Assembly (NCBI GenBank): GCA_963924555.1
Contig: OZ004589.1
Coordinates: forward strand, 1,736,001-1,800,000
Length of the DNA: 64,000 nucleotides
DNA from: Crambe crambe
Taxonomy: Eukaryota; Porifera; Demospongiae; Poecilosclerida; Crambeidae
Reading direction: 5' to 3'
Under the pieces are notes generated by a model. That model had not been told where the DNA came from and did no database searches. It saw only the letters and a program-made list of their open reading frames with translations. Shown piece by piece: positions 42,446 through 55,700 of this stretch. Numbering within the stretch: position 1 is the stretch's first letter; each line of letters opens with the position of its first letter. Made by a program: the position numbers and the translations under genes.

Positions 42446-45362
42446 GCCTCGTACCCAGGCCCGCTTTTTTCGCGGGGCGGTGGAAAAGCGAAGGGCCTGG
42501 TATAAGTTGCATGCGCATGTGCTCCATCCCCCCCAATTAGGGGGGGGGGGATTTGCTATACCATAGATAATAGAGCACTCCGTGCAATGCCCACGAATAT
42601 GGATATTTCTCAGGACAATCATTGCAGTGCTTGTTAATGTGTAACTGAGATGTAACCAGGCAATCCTCCCAAGGCTGCATCTAAGTTTGGGCTGCTGGAG
42701 CTTCTCATGAGCCTTGATTCAGGTCACTTCAGTGTGAAACTGTGGACAATACTAGTAGCAAAAATATAATTTGTTTAGACCAAGCAGAGGGCCAGAATGA
42801 AATGAATGACTTCCCTAGTAATAACTTTGTGTTAGATTTTCTTACACTGGATATCTATTGCTAGTTTGCATGGAGCTTCATTTCTTTATCAAATACTGGG
42901 AGAATCTATTATCGAAGCATAATAAACTATAGAAAAAGAGTATTGGCACCTTTTCAAAAATTGAGGTGTTCCATTAGATTATTTCAGAGAGTTATTGAAT
43001 GATGCACTTAAAACTGTGTGTATTATTGTAGCACACAGGTCAGTGTGCTGGGAGGATGTGGTGATTTTGTTGGCATAACATGCACAACTTCATAAGCACT
43101 CTTCCATCTACGACTGATCATCTGTGCACTACTACTTTACCTGATGAACATCAGCAGGTATTAACCACAGGTGCACCAACAATCTCAAGCTGTTCAAAAG
43201 ATTATATGATGAATGTACTTGTTCATCAGTAGCTACATGTATGTGTGTGGTACAGCAACTTTTAGTTGATAGATGATTTTCAAACACCTTCTGGAAGTGC
43301 ACCTGATGCTGTCTCCTATTGAACACGAGACTGTGGTGGTCTGCTGTTGGACATCTGCCCATTCACCTGGAGCAGTATTCTTGCAAATCTCTTAAAATAG
43401 CATTTTTATAAATTCTTGAATATCTAAGAATTTGTTTGGATAATATCACACTACTATGTATCTATAACCTAGCTATACTAAATAATCATTGATGAGATTC
43501 CTGCTGTTATGCAGCTATGAAAGTCCGTATATTTTAATTAGTATTCCGTAAATGGGCGCTGCAATGATTAAACCTCGAGAAAATGAATATCCGGGAGTGT
43601 TTCATATCCATGGAGTGCTCTATTATCTATGGCTATACTTTTGGGCACGTCCGTTATAATAAACATTACACCATCATAATTTTGAGAGCTGAGTCAGCAG
43701 CTAGCTCTAGACTGCTGTCTTTCTGCGCTAGATTCAACTCACCTCACTCCCAGAAGCGTTCTGTGCAAGCTGTTTATGAAAGAAATTATTCATTTGTGTT
43801 GCTACCAACTGGTTAGACAAGAAGAGTCGCTGCTATCAAAGTATCATGTCTTGCCTTTTGTTTTTGACCACAAGCTTGGCTTGAGAGGGATAGGGTAAAA
43901 TGGGGTAATTCCGGTCACTCTTTGAACGACTTGTTTGCTGGACATAAAGCACTGGACTAAAAACGTCGTCACTATTCCTACTGCATACACTTGGATGCAA
44001 GTACTATTCGTGCACAATTTTTCACAGCTCTTGAGTTCACCATTTCGGGGAAAAAATGATTCTAATATATTTGTTCAAATATCAGTTTTTTAAGTTTTGT
44101 GGGTAATTAATTCCGGTCACCAAATGAAATTTTGAAAAACATGCGTTCATGAAGCTTGTGAGTTGTCCTGTGACTGTGTTAGCAGGAAAAGGTAGGATGT
44201 CTTGTAGGGTACTGTATGGTATCCCAGATTCAATTGCTGCACTTCAAATGCTCTTTCCCTCTCTAATAGCACTAATAGCATCCTGAATTCTTACCTCCTT
44301 CTCCTTACAGACCCCTTGCAAAGTCTTCCTTACTCTCCTTGGCATCTTCACTTTTTTTCAAATCCATTACACTATGCATAGTTGCATCTAGCATGAATAG
44401 GTAGTGTTTACAAACACCATATTTCACCACCCACGCATTCCTGCCTATTCACTTCGTGGTTTAGGTACATTTATAGAATCCCATCTCTGCTGCTCTGTTT
44501 TTGCAATAGATTCGAATGTTGGACATCAAAGTTACTTATTATAGTTATAGTTTTTATTCATGGCCTTTCAGTTCAGTGATCAATCTTATTCAAGGAACAA
44601 GGGAAGTTGAAATCATCAATTTCATGCAGTTAGATATTTTTAAAGATTTGCAGTAAAAAAAAGCTAGCTAGAGCTCAATTCTAGAGAATGTTTTAGTTTA
44701 TGGTCCACTCTATCTGCAAACTATTTTATATCTTTGTAGAAGCAGTAGTTTTTGCAGCGCAGTACGGAGTGACCAGAAATACCCTGCGACCGGAATTACC
44801 CCCGCTTTACCCTAGTGCTGTTCTTGTTGTGTCTTAGTTTATTTCACTGATGTGGATAAGCAGGGTTTCATCTAGGAATTTCACTCTTGGGGGGAAGCTC
44901 ACTGATTGCGTGGCCATAGGTCATGGTGAGGGGGAGGGTGCAGGAGGGGGATGTATGTGCCCCCTCCTGCGCAGAGTGCAAAAGAAAATTTTACTTTTTT
45001 TGGAGGACTCATTGTTGGCAAATTCTCCTACCATTTTCATAAATGCCAATACTCTATTCAATAAGTAAACAACTTATGAACATAAAAAAAGCTCCCCCCC
45101 CCCCCCCCCCCCCCCCCAGTAGATGAAACCCTGATAAGGTCTTAGTCTCGTGGGCCTGACCCAAGGTCTGGAGCCAGCTAGCTTTAAGCTGCACTATTTG
45201 AATGCGCACGTGCTACATGTTTTTTATGATTACATTATTCATCATGGACGAAATTTTACGTATTATTTCGTGTCTAATTAAGCGCATGGGCATGCAACTT
45301 ATACCAGGCCCTTCACTTTTCCACCGCCCCGCGAAAAAAGCGGGCCTGGGTACGAGGCTAGG
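42446..45362. mobile_element. About 2.9-kb element with long TIRs (TAGCCTCGTACCCAGGCCCG)
   Basis: The left end TAGCCTCGTACCCAGGCCCG...GCATGCGCATG (42446-42520) is the reverse complement of 45285-45362, with TIRs of about 75 bp. The interior has no transposase-like frame and contains a nested 920-bp MITE. Poly-C lies at 45096-45118. Non-autonomous or decayed. Confidence 0.8.
43893..44812. mobile_element. 920-bp MITE nested in the 2.9-kb element
   Basis: Starts GGGTAAAATGGGGTAATTCC and ends GGAATTACCCCCGCTTTACC, flanked by TA (43891-43892 and 44813-44814). Internal GGGTAATTAATTCCGGTCAC echoes the ends. Related ends occur at 27117-27410. Confidence 0.85.
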
Positions 45363-45733
45363 GGTTTCTACTCTTACGCTGTGAGATTCATGTTACTGCT
45401 GATTTCACTTGCCTTTGAACTTAGTTTTAGTATTGCTGGTAATGAGGGTCAAAGGTCATGATTATGCAGAAATCTATGTTCAAACGGAAGTGAAATTTGC
45501 AGTAGAGTAAAACAGGTGACCGCTTGGTAGATCCCTGGGTGTACATGCATGGTACAGAGACAAATTTTCCGACAGCACAGAATTAAATTTGTGCTCGCTA
45601 AAATTAAGACCATTACATTTTGCTCGCTTGAATTTATCTTGCACATGCGCAATTTCTACTCTCTAGCTCTAGAGCACGAATTTAATTCGTGACCTGTATG
45701 TACAGCTCATGGCCGGCTAGTATCATATATGTT

Positions 45734-46030
45734 CAAGGATCCCAAGTGGACTCTGATAAAGACTGGTACCATGGAAAGCTCACTAAAGATCAGGCTAAAG
45801 AGGTGTCGAGAGACAGTGACTCTAATTGCTTCCTCGTTCAAGAGAGTACAAGATCCCTGATCTTGTCCCTGAGATAAACAGATCAAACACATCAAAATAG
45901 AATGTGGACCGGGCTTGTACCAACTGAAGCACCATGTCCAATCACCAGAGAAACGCTTCAGTAATCTGAATGAACTGATTTCTCATTTTCAATTGGACTG
46001 ATGATTCTACAGTATACCTGGGATAAGTAG
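45734..46030 (+). pseudogene. Decayed first SH2 exon of the second multi-SH2 gene
   Basis: Aligns with 28581-28905. It starts GSQVDSDKDWYHGKLTKDQA, but FLVRES has become FLVQES (loss of the phosphotyrosine-coordinating arginine). A stop plus frameshift follows LILSLR, and the C-terminal part is again out of frame. The neighbouring SH2 exon at 47393 is intact. Confidence 0.85.
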
Positions 46031-46189
46031 CTTGCAAAAAAGGTATGAAGTAAAAGCATGCATACTGCAGGGATTTGATGTAAGGTAAGGCAGGGCAATT
46101 ATAAGGGTGGGACAATTCCGTCATTTTTGTTAATTCCAGTTGGCCTAGTCAGATTATCTAAAATGACAGAATTGCCCCACCCTCGTAAT

Positions 46190-46838
46190 TTCCCAGGCCT
46201 TCCTCTCTCGTGTACCGCACGGGAGGAAGAGAAGAAGAAGAAAAAGAAGAAGAAGAAAACTAAGGCCTGGTACAACTTAACGTCACAAACAGCGTGATAT
46301 TTAATGAGCGTGGGTGATATGCAAGCTAACTCATAACGTCAGAAAACAAGCGCCCACGCGATCTCTTCCGCACTTACTTTACCCTGGAAGGACTGAAGCG
46401 ACTTAGATGGAGCAGACTTTAGACTTCTACATGAAATAGATAGCTGATTTAAGTACACAGTCCAGCATGCAATGTAGCTAGCTAGCTTTTTTGTTACGTA
46501 GCTAACTAGTAGTAGCTAGATAGTTAGCTCTAATACTCTTGGGTCTACTCCTGATCTTCACCATCCTAGATGTCACAGACTGCTCCAGTAGGCCTAGGAC
46601 AAACTGAAGCATTCAAACTTACGATCGTGAGGATGGTCTGATCCTGTCAGAAGGCGTAGGCATGATCATGCTGCAGAGTAAAACATGTCCATGCGCAATT
46701 AAAGTCCTAGCTCTCTACTTCCTCTCTACCCTTGACGTCACTCACGTGATAAGTTGTACCAGGCCTTCCTCTCACTTATTTTTTCTTCTTCTTCTCTTCC
46801 TCCCGTGTGGTACGTGAGAGAGGAAGGCCTGGGAATGA
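46190..46838. mobile_element. About 640-bp TIR element (AGGCCTTCCTCTCTCGTGTA ends)
   Basis: The left end AGGCCTTCCTCTCTCGTGTA with GGAGGAAGAGAAGAAGAAG is matched in inverse at 46775-46838. A second inner inverted pair is AGGCCTGGTACAACTTAACG / AAGTTGTACCAGGCCT. It lies in the intron between the decayed and the intact SH2 exons. No transposase. Confidence 0.75.
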
Positions 46839-47392
46839 GGCTACCCCATGATAAAGTGGCTACTTCTAAAGAAATAGTATTCAATAAAAATAAATATATA
46901 AAAGTTGGATCACTGCAGAAGAAAGTTTACCAGCTAGAGAAACAGCAATGGCTATAGCCTCGTTCTCCCAGGTTAAATTAAAGTTTTAACTATCATTTAA
47001 AATTCTTTGTGGGGGCTTAAATTATATGTAGTTTACTAGTGCAGTTTACAGATTTTCTGGTTGCTACATTTTCATACATGCAGGAATGAGGAGGCTATAC
47101 AACTGTACCAATCAGATGCAGAATCAACTAAATCTTAACAGTGAGCTTTGATGCATGGAATATTGCATTGATTATCACATAATTATATCAACTTGTGGAT
47201 GAGTCAAAAATTCCTTCATTTTAACTCTAACTATTAAAAAAGTGCACCTTGCATGCATGTGCACATATACTATTGCTTTAGAATATTCCTATTATGCGGC
47301 TATAGTTGTATCTGATTGAGCAAATACTATAGATATTATGGGCCATGGTAGGTTGTTCAATGGGATCATTTGTAACCTTTTCCTTCCTCCAG

Positions 47393-47749
47393 AAATCAAA
47401 CCTTCTGGAATGTACTCCAAAGGTTCCCCAGCGGACATTATAAGGTATCACTGGTACCACGGGAAGGTCACTGAAAATGAAGCAACATCGAAGCTAAATG
47501 GGATGTCAGTGGATAGTAGCTGCTTCTTGGTTCGACAGGCAGCTAAAGATCTTGTTCTGTCTGTGAAAGCTCAGGGATTGATCTTCCATGTTACTATCGA
47601 CTACACCCCAATAGGATATCACTTACACCTACAAGGAATGGAAGAAGTGTTCAAGACTATTCCTGAGATGATAACCCACTACCTAATGTTCCCTATTGAT
47701 CAATTAGGAGCACAAACATTAGGAACTGCCTGTAGCAGTCAGGTGTCAA
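47393..47749 (+). CDS. Intact SH2 exon of the second multi-SH2 gene
   Basis: Same exon length, splice sites and sequence as 32223-32579: RYHWYHGKVTENEATSKL, SSCFLVRQAAKDLVLSV, IFHVTIDYTP, FKTIPEMITHYLMFPID. Substitutions relative to that copy are mostly conservative. Confidence 0.88.
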
Positions 47750-49486
47750 GTAAGTATTCAGTTGTATAGTGATCACATAATCAATCTTGCCTAATCTTTT
47801 CAGGAATCCTACCTCTTCCTCAGAAGAAATGGCCAAACCCCTTGAATAGTCACTCAGGAAGGTATACGTGTAGCTTTATCAATTTGTTTTTCACTGATGC
47901 ACTATATAATAGCAGATAATTTTGTTCAGACTCCACATTTTTCTGTATAGTGATATACAACGATCAACACAGTTCGAAGAGTATCTCCTTACCCCCTCTC
48001 CCTTTTCCACCACATCTTCACCTTCCTTCATAACCCCTTATGGTGCTTCCAGTATCCAACAAAGAGCCAAGTCATTTACCTATGAGGAGATTGGAAGACG
48101 AACAAGATCTCTCCCGGTAAGGTAGAGATGGGGTAGTTAATTCCAAATGTGCTTATAGGAGCCTGGCTCTAAGAGCAAAAATCATGGGTTTTTGTTCAAA
48201 GTGTCATGGAACTCTGGTTTTCAAGGTGCACCATGGCTGTAGCTACCCCATGTTTAGAATTATTTTGTATCTTATAAACAGACTCTTTGATTGCTAATGC
48301 TTTATTTCTTTTCTTTTCTCAGCCTGTGCCATCCAGCAATGACAATAGACAAGTGAATTTGATGGCTCAAAAAGGCTGTGAATCTTGGGGATATTACAGA
48401 CAGAACATATCAAGGTAATTGCATGTGACCCATCCAATATACTGGGATATTTATTAAATCTTTGATTGCTACTTGGGTACTGTATATAGTCCCAGAATCT
48501 CTTTTTTTTTTTTTTTTGCAATGTGGCTATAGATGAGCAGTGACAAATGACTGGAACAAAATTTGTAGATCACCTAGCCAGGATGGCTATCTATAATTCT
48601 CATTTAGCTACTGCTCTCAAAATATACTGAAACAATCATGTAATTGATTACTTCTCAAGTGCACTTTCTTGGCTCTTGTCATGTGACAATTACGTACATC
48701 CACGCATAAGCTGACAGATCTACAGCTTGGTGCAGCAATGTCTGGTTGCCTGGTAAAAATTCCATCTGGGCCTAGTACTGTGGGCTATTTTGCCAATGTG
48801 ATCAAGTGGTTCATTTTTTGGCCATTTCATTTCGTTACGTGGCAGTACAATCTTTACCCAATTATGCGCACCTAAATTATTATTATAGCTAGCTAGTTCC
48901 ATAACTGCACATGCTAATTGCGCTTCTGTCTGCTGAGCATGGTTCTCATAATCTACTTGCATGATTATAGATCTGTATAGAGATAATCCCTGCCCATATC
49001 ATTTAGGCACTCAAGCTGCTCCCTTCCTCAGCCGCAAAATACCAGACACCTCGAAGAGAGTTAAATGGACCCAAAAATGGACCCTTCCCTATTCTTCCTT
49101 CTTCTTCCACCATTCCTCCTCCTTTCTCCTCTTCCCGTGATATTTACTTCCTTGATACCCCTCAAAGAGCCCTCCTGGTAATAAACAATACAGCTTAGTG
49201 TATAAAGACTTTCCCCAATTACCAAGTCATGACTACATCTAGCAGCTTTGCTTCTGATGTTGCTAGTCATTTATGCTCCATTAGCTGACTGAAAGAGGCA
49301 TTCAATTTTTATACTATTGCATATGTTATGATTTCTCTTTTCCTTCAGCCTATGTCATGGCAACTGGACAGCAATAAACCTCATATCAATATAGAGACTT
49401 GGTTCTGTGATGTGGATAAGTGAGTTTCATGATTGTTATACTGACTATGTGGAGGATTAGTGGACTGCAGTTATCACACAGACAAA

Positions 49487-49527
<41 letters not shown>

Positions 49528-51161
49528 GTGTGGTTGCTTACACTCTTCACTGACCTTCTAAAGCTACTTAACTTATGATGTAGGAAGAAATCGATTCAGA
49601 TGCTGAAGGGTAAGCCTGATGGGACATTTTTGTGTCGGCCAAGCACAAAACCAACCAAGCTAGAGAATGGAGCACTTCATACACACTCTGTGGACATTGT
49701 GTAAGCTTGTATAATGATTTAATGTGTGCTTGATGGCATAATTTTTTAAAATACTTATAGATGTAATGGAATAAGACATTTGAAGGTGATAATGATGGAC
49801 TACAAGTTTGGACTTATTCTACCTTGGACATACTGTTCTGTACCTTGCACACACATCTCCCTGATGGAGCTTGTTCTGCATTACTCAGAAAAGTCCCTAA
49901 AGCTTCGCAACCTCCAAACCATTACTCTAAAGTATCCAATTAAAAGTAAGTAACGACATGCACACAACAGAATCCATGGACTATTCCGTAGATTAATCAA
50001 AGTGCCCTCTAGAAGTAGCCACCACTTTTATTATGATTGTACAATTGTACATTTAGGGACAGCATTACCCTCTCCTCCTCTTCCTCTGAGGAACAGGAAT
50101 ACAGTTGCCACATCAAAGGAAAACAGTTGCCACCAAAGGTTAGGTGTGTGTTTTATCATCGTCTGATGTATCTACATAAAGTACTGTGCTTTGTACTGTA
50201 TGTAAATAACTTGGTTAGAGCACCTTGGCATAGGAAAGTGGAGAAAAAAGTTAGAGGAAAACAACACCTAATTGAAGTTGTGTAGCAATAATGAATTCAG
50301 CTGTAACAGTCAAATATACACATGATATCATCTACAGTGAGAGACCAGAGGAATCCTCTCCCCCCTCTCCTTCTTCCCTTCCCTATTCTTCTTTCTCCTC
50401 CCCTCCTCTCCGAGCACTGGAAAATCTGATACCCCGAAGATCACTAGAGTTGCAGGAATCTCTCCCTACTTGTTCATTTATTATGCCTCCACCTCCTTCC
50501 TACTCCGATGCATTTGTCAACCAGGACATGGAACTAAAGGGTGAACAAGACACAAGACCCCTTCCAGTAATGCTTGTTTTGATAAAATTTCTAGCATCAT
50601 TAGCCTTGTTTCCTGTCTCCCCAGTGGCAGCAGCAGTGGCAGCAGCAACCTTTGCCAATCAGTGATGATAATAAGCCTTGGGATCCTTGGTTCTGTGATG
50701 TAGATAGGTAAGTCAAGCCACCTTGCATGGCAAGATTTTTCTTCCTTTTCTCACTGGTAGCTAGCTAGCTAGTAAGCTAGCTACAACCAGCTAGCTATAC
50801 ATAGTCTATAGACTCAAGTACAGGTTGTTCATAATGTACAGTATAGGGCCTATAGCATTAACAGCTCTCATGGGCCAGACTCAAGGCCAAACTGCATGGG
50901 ACGTTTTGTTTGTACGATGCCACGTTGTCAATTAAAAATCGTGGCAGACATGCGCAGAAACAGGGTGGGAATTTTTTAACGTCACTTCACTCATGACTAT
51001 GATTTGTTCTGTTTCAGGAATGAATCAATCAAAATGCTTTGGGGTAAGCCTAATGGGACATTTCTGTGTCGGCCAGCCACTAAACAGAGAAGGTTGGAGA
51101 ATGGAGAAGTTCATGCCTACACTCTGGACATAATGTAAGGAGCAGTAAACATAAGAGACCC

Positions 51162-51192
<31 letters not shown>

Positions 51193-51604
51193 CATGTTAG
51201 TGGGGAAAAAGTACTGCCATGTCACATGATGATACATCAGGTAGTACATACACATCATACTCATTTCTGGATATTGGGGTCAAAGTTCAATAGTTCAGTG
51301 ATTCTTACCTCTTCATCTATATAGAACTACTAGGAATGAGGAGTTAGTGTATGAAGCCTGCAATTTCTGTACATAAATAAATAATTATAGCTTCACAATA
51401 ATTATAATAATAATTATATCAATTTTGGACTTATACAGGTATAAAGGAATCAAGCATTTGACAGTGTTGCTGTTCAAAAATAAGTTTGGGTTCTTTCTAC
51501 CATGTCCCTTCTCTTCCTTGAAGAAGCTTATTCTGTTCTACTCCAAAAACTCTCTCTATCCTGTCCTTGCCACCACTTTAAAGCATCCTATAAAGATTGT
51601 GTGA
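47393..51604 (+). CDS. Second multi-SH2 gene: SH2, linker, two C-SH2-like domains with FLCRP
   Basis: Exons 47393-47749, 47804-47861, 47951-48116, 48323-48414, 49032-49177, 49349-49419, 49584-49700, 49761-49945, 50057-50138, 50338-50566, 50625-50707, 51018-51134, 51439-51604 (TGA). Phases close except at 48414 to 49032, where an exon may be missing. Order: SH2 (HWYHGKVTENEATSKL, SCFLVRQAAKD); linker (QQRAKSFTYEEIGRR); CESWGYYRQNISR, which looks like the start of a p85 N-SH2 whose body is absent; proline-rich segment; C-SH2-like 1 (ETWFCDVDKKKSIQMLKGK, GTFLCRPSTK, FGLILPW, LMELVLHY); proline-rich (PPPPSYSDA); C-SH2-like 2 (DPWFCDVDRNESIKMLWGK, GTFLCRPATK, FGFFLPC, KLILFY). The start is uncertain: upstream SH2 is broken, so translation may begin at 47338 or 47412 (MYSKGSPAD). 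The tail domains resemble the p85 C-SH2 in exon structure. Confidence 0.65.
48415..49031. other. Intron with unresolved splice junction
   Basis: The exon ending at 48414 leaves two bases and the next good exon frame (AKYQTPRRELNGPKNG from 49032) needs one, so either a small exon lies here or a splice site is mis-chosen. No N-SH2 body is seen. A poly-T run is at 48501-48518. Confidence 0.5.
49349..49945 (+). CDS. C-SH2-like domain 1 (FLCRP)
   Basis: Exons 49349-49419, 49584-49700 and 49761-49945. The exon boundaries fall where those of the p85 C-SH2 do (after the first helix start, and after HTHSVDI). The core is GTFLCRPSTKPT, keeping the pocket arginine but with Cys instead of Val. Confidence 0.78.
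49489..49525. repeat. (GT)n microsatellite
   Basis: Uninterrupted GT dinucleotides in the intron between the 49349 and 49584 exons. Confidence 0.95.
50625..51604 (+). CDS. C-SH2-like domain 2 (FLCRP) and stop
   Basis: Exons 50625-50707, 51018-51134 and 51439-51604. Begins with WQQQWQQQ and DPWFCDVDR, core GTFLCRPATKQRR, ending LKHPIKIV-stop. It is a within-gene duplicate of the domain at 49349-49945. An (AC)n tract at 51162-51188 lies in the last intron. Confidence 0.78.
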
Positions 51605-52729
51605 TAACTGCTTTTAGTGGAGAGGAGCTAGGTAGTTAAAATTTAATGTCATGCTTGTAGCTATGTCTTCATTTATGTTTAGCCATGTTGGCTACAATCT
51701 TAATGTCACGAAATTTACTGCTATTAATACAGCCATAGCTACTAGGTGTTTCTGACCCTCCCTTAAAAATTCAGTACCACCTGCAACACAAAGTCAATCC
51801 ATTATTTTGTGCAGCCATGCTGCTGTGGATACTGCTGACGCTGAGGACACTGGACACGGTTATCACTAAGGACATTGCTGTCACTCTGTGGAGTCACTGT
51901 AGTCTGGCGTATGGGCAACCCTAGCCAGCGCTGAAGGTCCATGGCTAGCTTGCGGCAGCGTAAAATTTTTGAGATAATAAATAAATGTGAAACAGTAATG
52001 TGATGATGAGCAAAGTGAAGATGAAAAAGATGTTTCAGATCTGATGACACCCCTGATACATTGGATGGCTGAACAAAGGGAAGGTCACGGTCAACAGTTG
52101 ATTTGTAGGGTTGCGACTAAATACTTCAAACTTAATTACTAGCATTGTTGTTACTACTCTCAGCTAGCTGCATATGCTATGTAAAACTTCTCTAGATACT
52201 AGCTTAAGAAACTCTTTTTATATCCAACATTTCAGCCTGGTGCTCAGGCCTTCTTCAGGGGATACAATTACAAAACTGAAAAAACACACATGGTCACTTT
52301 AAGCTAGTCTATCTAGAGAAGTTGACACATAAAATTAATAAAGGGATAACTGTCTCCCAGCATCATTATTCATTTATTTACTAAACTTTGAAGGTGAATA
52401 ACTAGCCTCATTCCCAGCTAGTAAAATTAACATGATTATGCTCTTTTCAATAATGTTATTTGGAAATTTTGCCTGATAGTGTAAACAGTAGAGGTATTCT
52501 CTCTGCATATCTTCAATGAATTCTCTGGCGTAGACGACCCTTTACCATATTTACCTCGCATGGGGGAAAGTAGGGGTCCGGGTACGTACGGGTCCGGGTG
52601 TGGTCATTTCCGCTCGCGCAATGCAAGCGTGTGTCATGTGCACATGTGGGGGCGGGGCCCGGTGGGAGGGGCTTAATTTTTGTTTATCTCGTCAGATGGA
52701 CCATTATGATTTAAAACTAATAGCTAGCT
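51605..52729. other. Intergenic region before the death-domain gene
   Basis: AT-rich with no supported exon. GC rises at about 52540-52680 (GGGTCCGGGTACGTACGGGT, GGGGGCGGGGCCCGGTGGGA) just upstream of the next start codon, and may be its promoter region. Confidence 0.5.
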
Positions 52730-55700
52730 ATGGGAGGTAAGTGTTTTCTTGATCTTATTCTCTTATCTCTTGTTCTTATTCCATGCTTTTTCTCTGAGAG
52801 CTTGCATGTGAATTACTACTTTATAATAATTGGTTAACTATGGTATACACCATTTAGACCCATGGAATCAAGAACTTCATCACTTGCAATCACTCAAGTT
52901 CCTTGGACTTGATGGTCAATGTGTGGAAATAAGATTTCGGAAAGAATTGGCTCCAATCTGGAGGGACATAGCTCAGCTGCTTGCCTTTGGCTATAATGAA
53001 ATTCAAGGTATAGAGAAGCCAGGAAGCGGGAAGACATTTGAGGCTTGTTTAGATGATGTGATTGGAAGATGGATGGCAAATGCTCCAAATATGTCCAATG
53101 CTGGGCGTTACCCTGCAAATTGGAGAGGTTTTCATAACTTGCTTGAGGATGCTGAGCGTGGAGTGTTGGCAGGAAATTTACGGGCAGCTATTGAAGCTGG
53201 ACGTAGTGATATCCATAAAAATTTTGATGATGGTAAGCACTATTCTAAGTTTATAAATGTAGCTAGTCCTATGTTCCAAGGCAGCAGAATAAAGTTGTAC
53301 AATTGTACTTTTCTAGCTGCTTCATTGAGCCGAAAAAGGAAGCTCTGTAATAGTTATCTTGACTTTGAGGCTTTTCCTGCACTGCATGTATATATATAAG
53401 GGAAAAATCATTTCCTTAATTGAAAAAAGATGATTATTACTCACAATTATACCCTCTAACACTTGAGAAACCAGCCTTTTTAAGAACTATGCTTGTTTAG
53501 CACTATACTAGCCCACTCTTTGCATTCTTTGAACTTACCAATTGGCTATAGTTTAGCAGAAATTTGGCACACTACTTCTCCTCCCCTGTTTGTTTGGGGC
53601 AATTTAGCATGAACAGCTGCCTACACGGATTGTCAGTATTGTCGTTATGGGTGCACGTGACCTGTTTCCAATCCTGTGTACGTAGTCTAGTACAGTGGAA
53701 CCTCTAAACGCGGACACCTTTGGGACCAGTGAAAAGTGTCCTGATTAGAGAGGTGTCCCTATTTCAGGGGTTAAATTATACACATTTATATTGTGTTGGG
53801 ACAAGAAAAAGTGTCCTGATTAGAGAGATTTTTGCATTTCAGGGAGTCCACATTTAGGGGTTCCACTGTATATCTATGACTCAACTAATCAGAGAGTGCG
53901 ATAGCACTCTCTATGTAGGGATGACTTGGACGGCCGCACGCACTGCCTATAGACTAATACAAAAGTGAAATTCTAGTTCCCCCACTTAGACCTAACAAAA
54001 GCTACTGTGAATGATTATCCAGCCTATTAGAGCCTACTACAATGTGCAGACCAAATTTCAGGACCAGGGAGCTTACCGTTTCAGAAATACGGCAAGCAGG
54101 TAAATCGCTGGATTTTTCTTCTTCTCTATTATTATTATTATTATTATTATTATTCTTAGACAACCATATCTCTCGAACCACTCAAGCTACAGCTATGATT
54201 TCTGGATAAATCCACTCCAAATTCTACCAACTACGATCTTTTCTACCTGTTGATCCTCGAAAGAGTCGATGAAAAAGGAGACACTATGGAGCACAGCACT
54301 CGACTACTGCTGATTTCACTTGCGTTTGAACATTGCGTTTTCCGTATGACCTCTGACCCTCATTGACTTTAAAAGAAAATGGGTGCTAACGCATGCGCAA
54401 TGGCCTACGCGATTTTCAAACGCAAGTGAAATCAGCAGTACAGAGGTTTTCAGGTTGGTTGACACAAAATTTGCCGACAGTGCAGAATTAAATTCTTGCT
54501 TGCTAAAATTAAGACCATTGTATTTGTATGACAGTATATTTTGCTCGCTTAAATTTATCTTGCACATGCGCAAATTCTACTGGTAAACCAACCTGAAAAC
54601 CTCTGTAATTCAATTAGTGGAAGCCATCTTTTCTATATACGCATGTGCATGTATTTTGATATCCAATTATTCGAAATTATAATATTACTCAGCTGTAGAG
54701 ATCTCTAGCTAGCTAGCTAGCTCTAGATAATGATGATAGACTACTGTATCAACTCGGAGATTCGACCTCCACAACAATAACACAACACCTTGACTCGCTG
54801 ATAAATAATGATTGGGCTGCTGTGCTATTCTTCTTTCATCTGTCCCTGCATACACATAGAAGAATGAACTCTTATATACATAGCATAAAAGAGAGGAAAA
54901 AAGACCAGGAACAAGTAAGGGAAAAAGCACTTCGTGAAATGAAAAAAGATGTAGGGATGACCACTGCTCAAAAAAGTAAGGAAACAAGAAGGATGGAAAT
55001 GGGATCAATCTTTGTTCTGTATATCCAGCCAACAATCCCTACATATACGTTGGGTAGCTTCAGATTATAGTGTAGTAATGTACGTATATGTAGGGATAGT
55101 TGGCTGTATATACAGAACGAAGATTGATCCCATTTCCATCCTTCTTGTTAACTTACTTTTTTGAGCAGTGGTCATCCCTACATCTTTTTTCATTTCACGA
55201 AATGCTTTTTCTCTTATTCAATTAGGAAGCCATCTTTTCTATAATACGCATGCGCATGTATTTGATATCCAATTATTCGAAATTATAATATTACTCAGCT
55301 GTCTCTAGCTAGCTAGCTAGCTCTAGATAATGATGATAGACTACTGTATCGACTCGGGGATTTAGATTCACGACGGTAAACTCTATTTCAGCATCTTCCT
55401 TCGACCTCCAAGTAAAGCTCAACAATAACATAACACCTTGACTCGTTGATAATGATTGGGCTGGTATGCTGGAGAACTATTGGAGAACTATTCTTCTTTC
55501 ATCTGTCCCTGCATACACATAGAAGAATGAACTCTATACATAGCTAAAATCATAAAAGAGAGGAAAAAAGACCAGGGGATGACCACTGCTCAAAAAAGTA
55601 AAGAAATAAGAAGGATGGAAATGGGTTGTTCTGTATATCCAGCCAACAATCCCTACATATACGTACATTACTACACTATAATCTCAAGCTACCCAACGTA

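Larger units (their letters stand above)
42250..45733. other. Intergenic stretch between the two multi-SH2 genes
   Basis: Mostly the 2.9-kb TIR element plus, at about 45508-45695, a further inverted-end unit (ACAGGTGACCGC / GTGACCTGTA) related to the MITE at 54441-54605. No exon is recognised. Confidence 0.6.
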
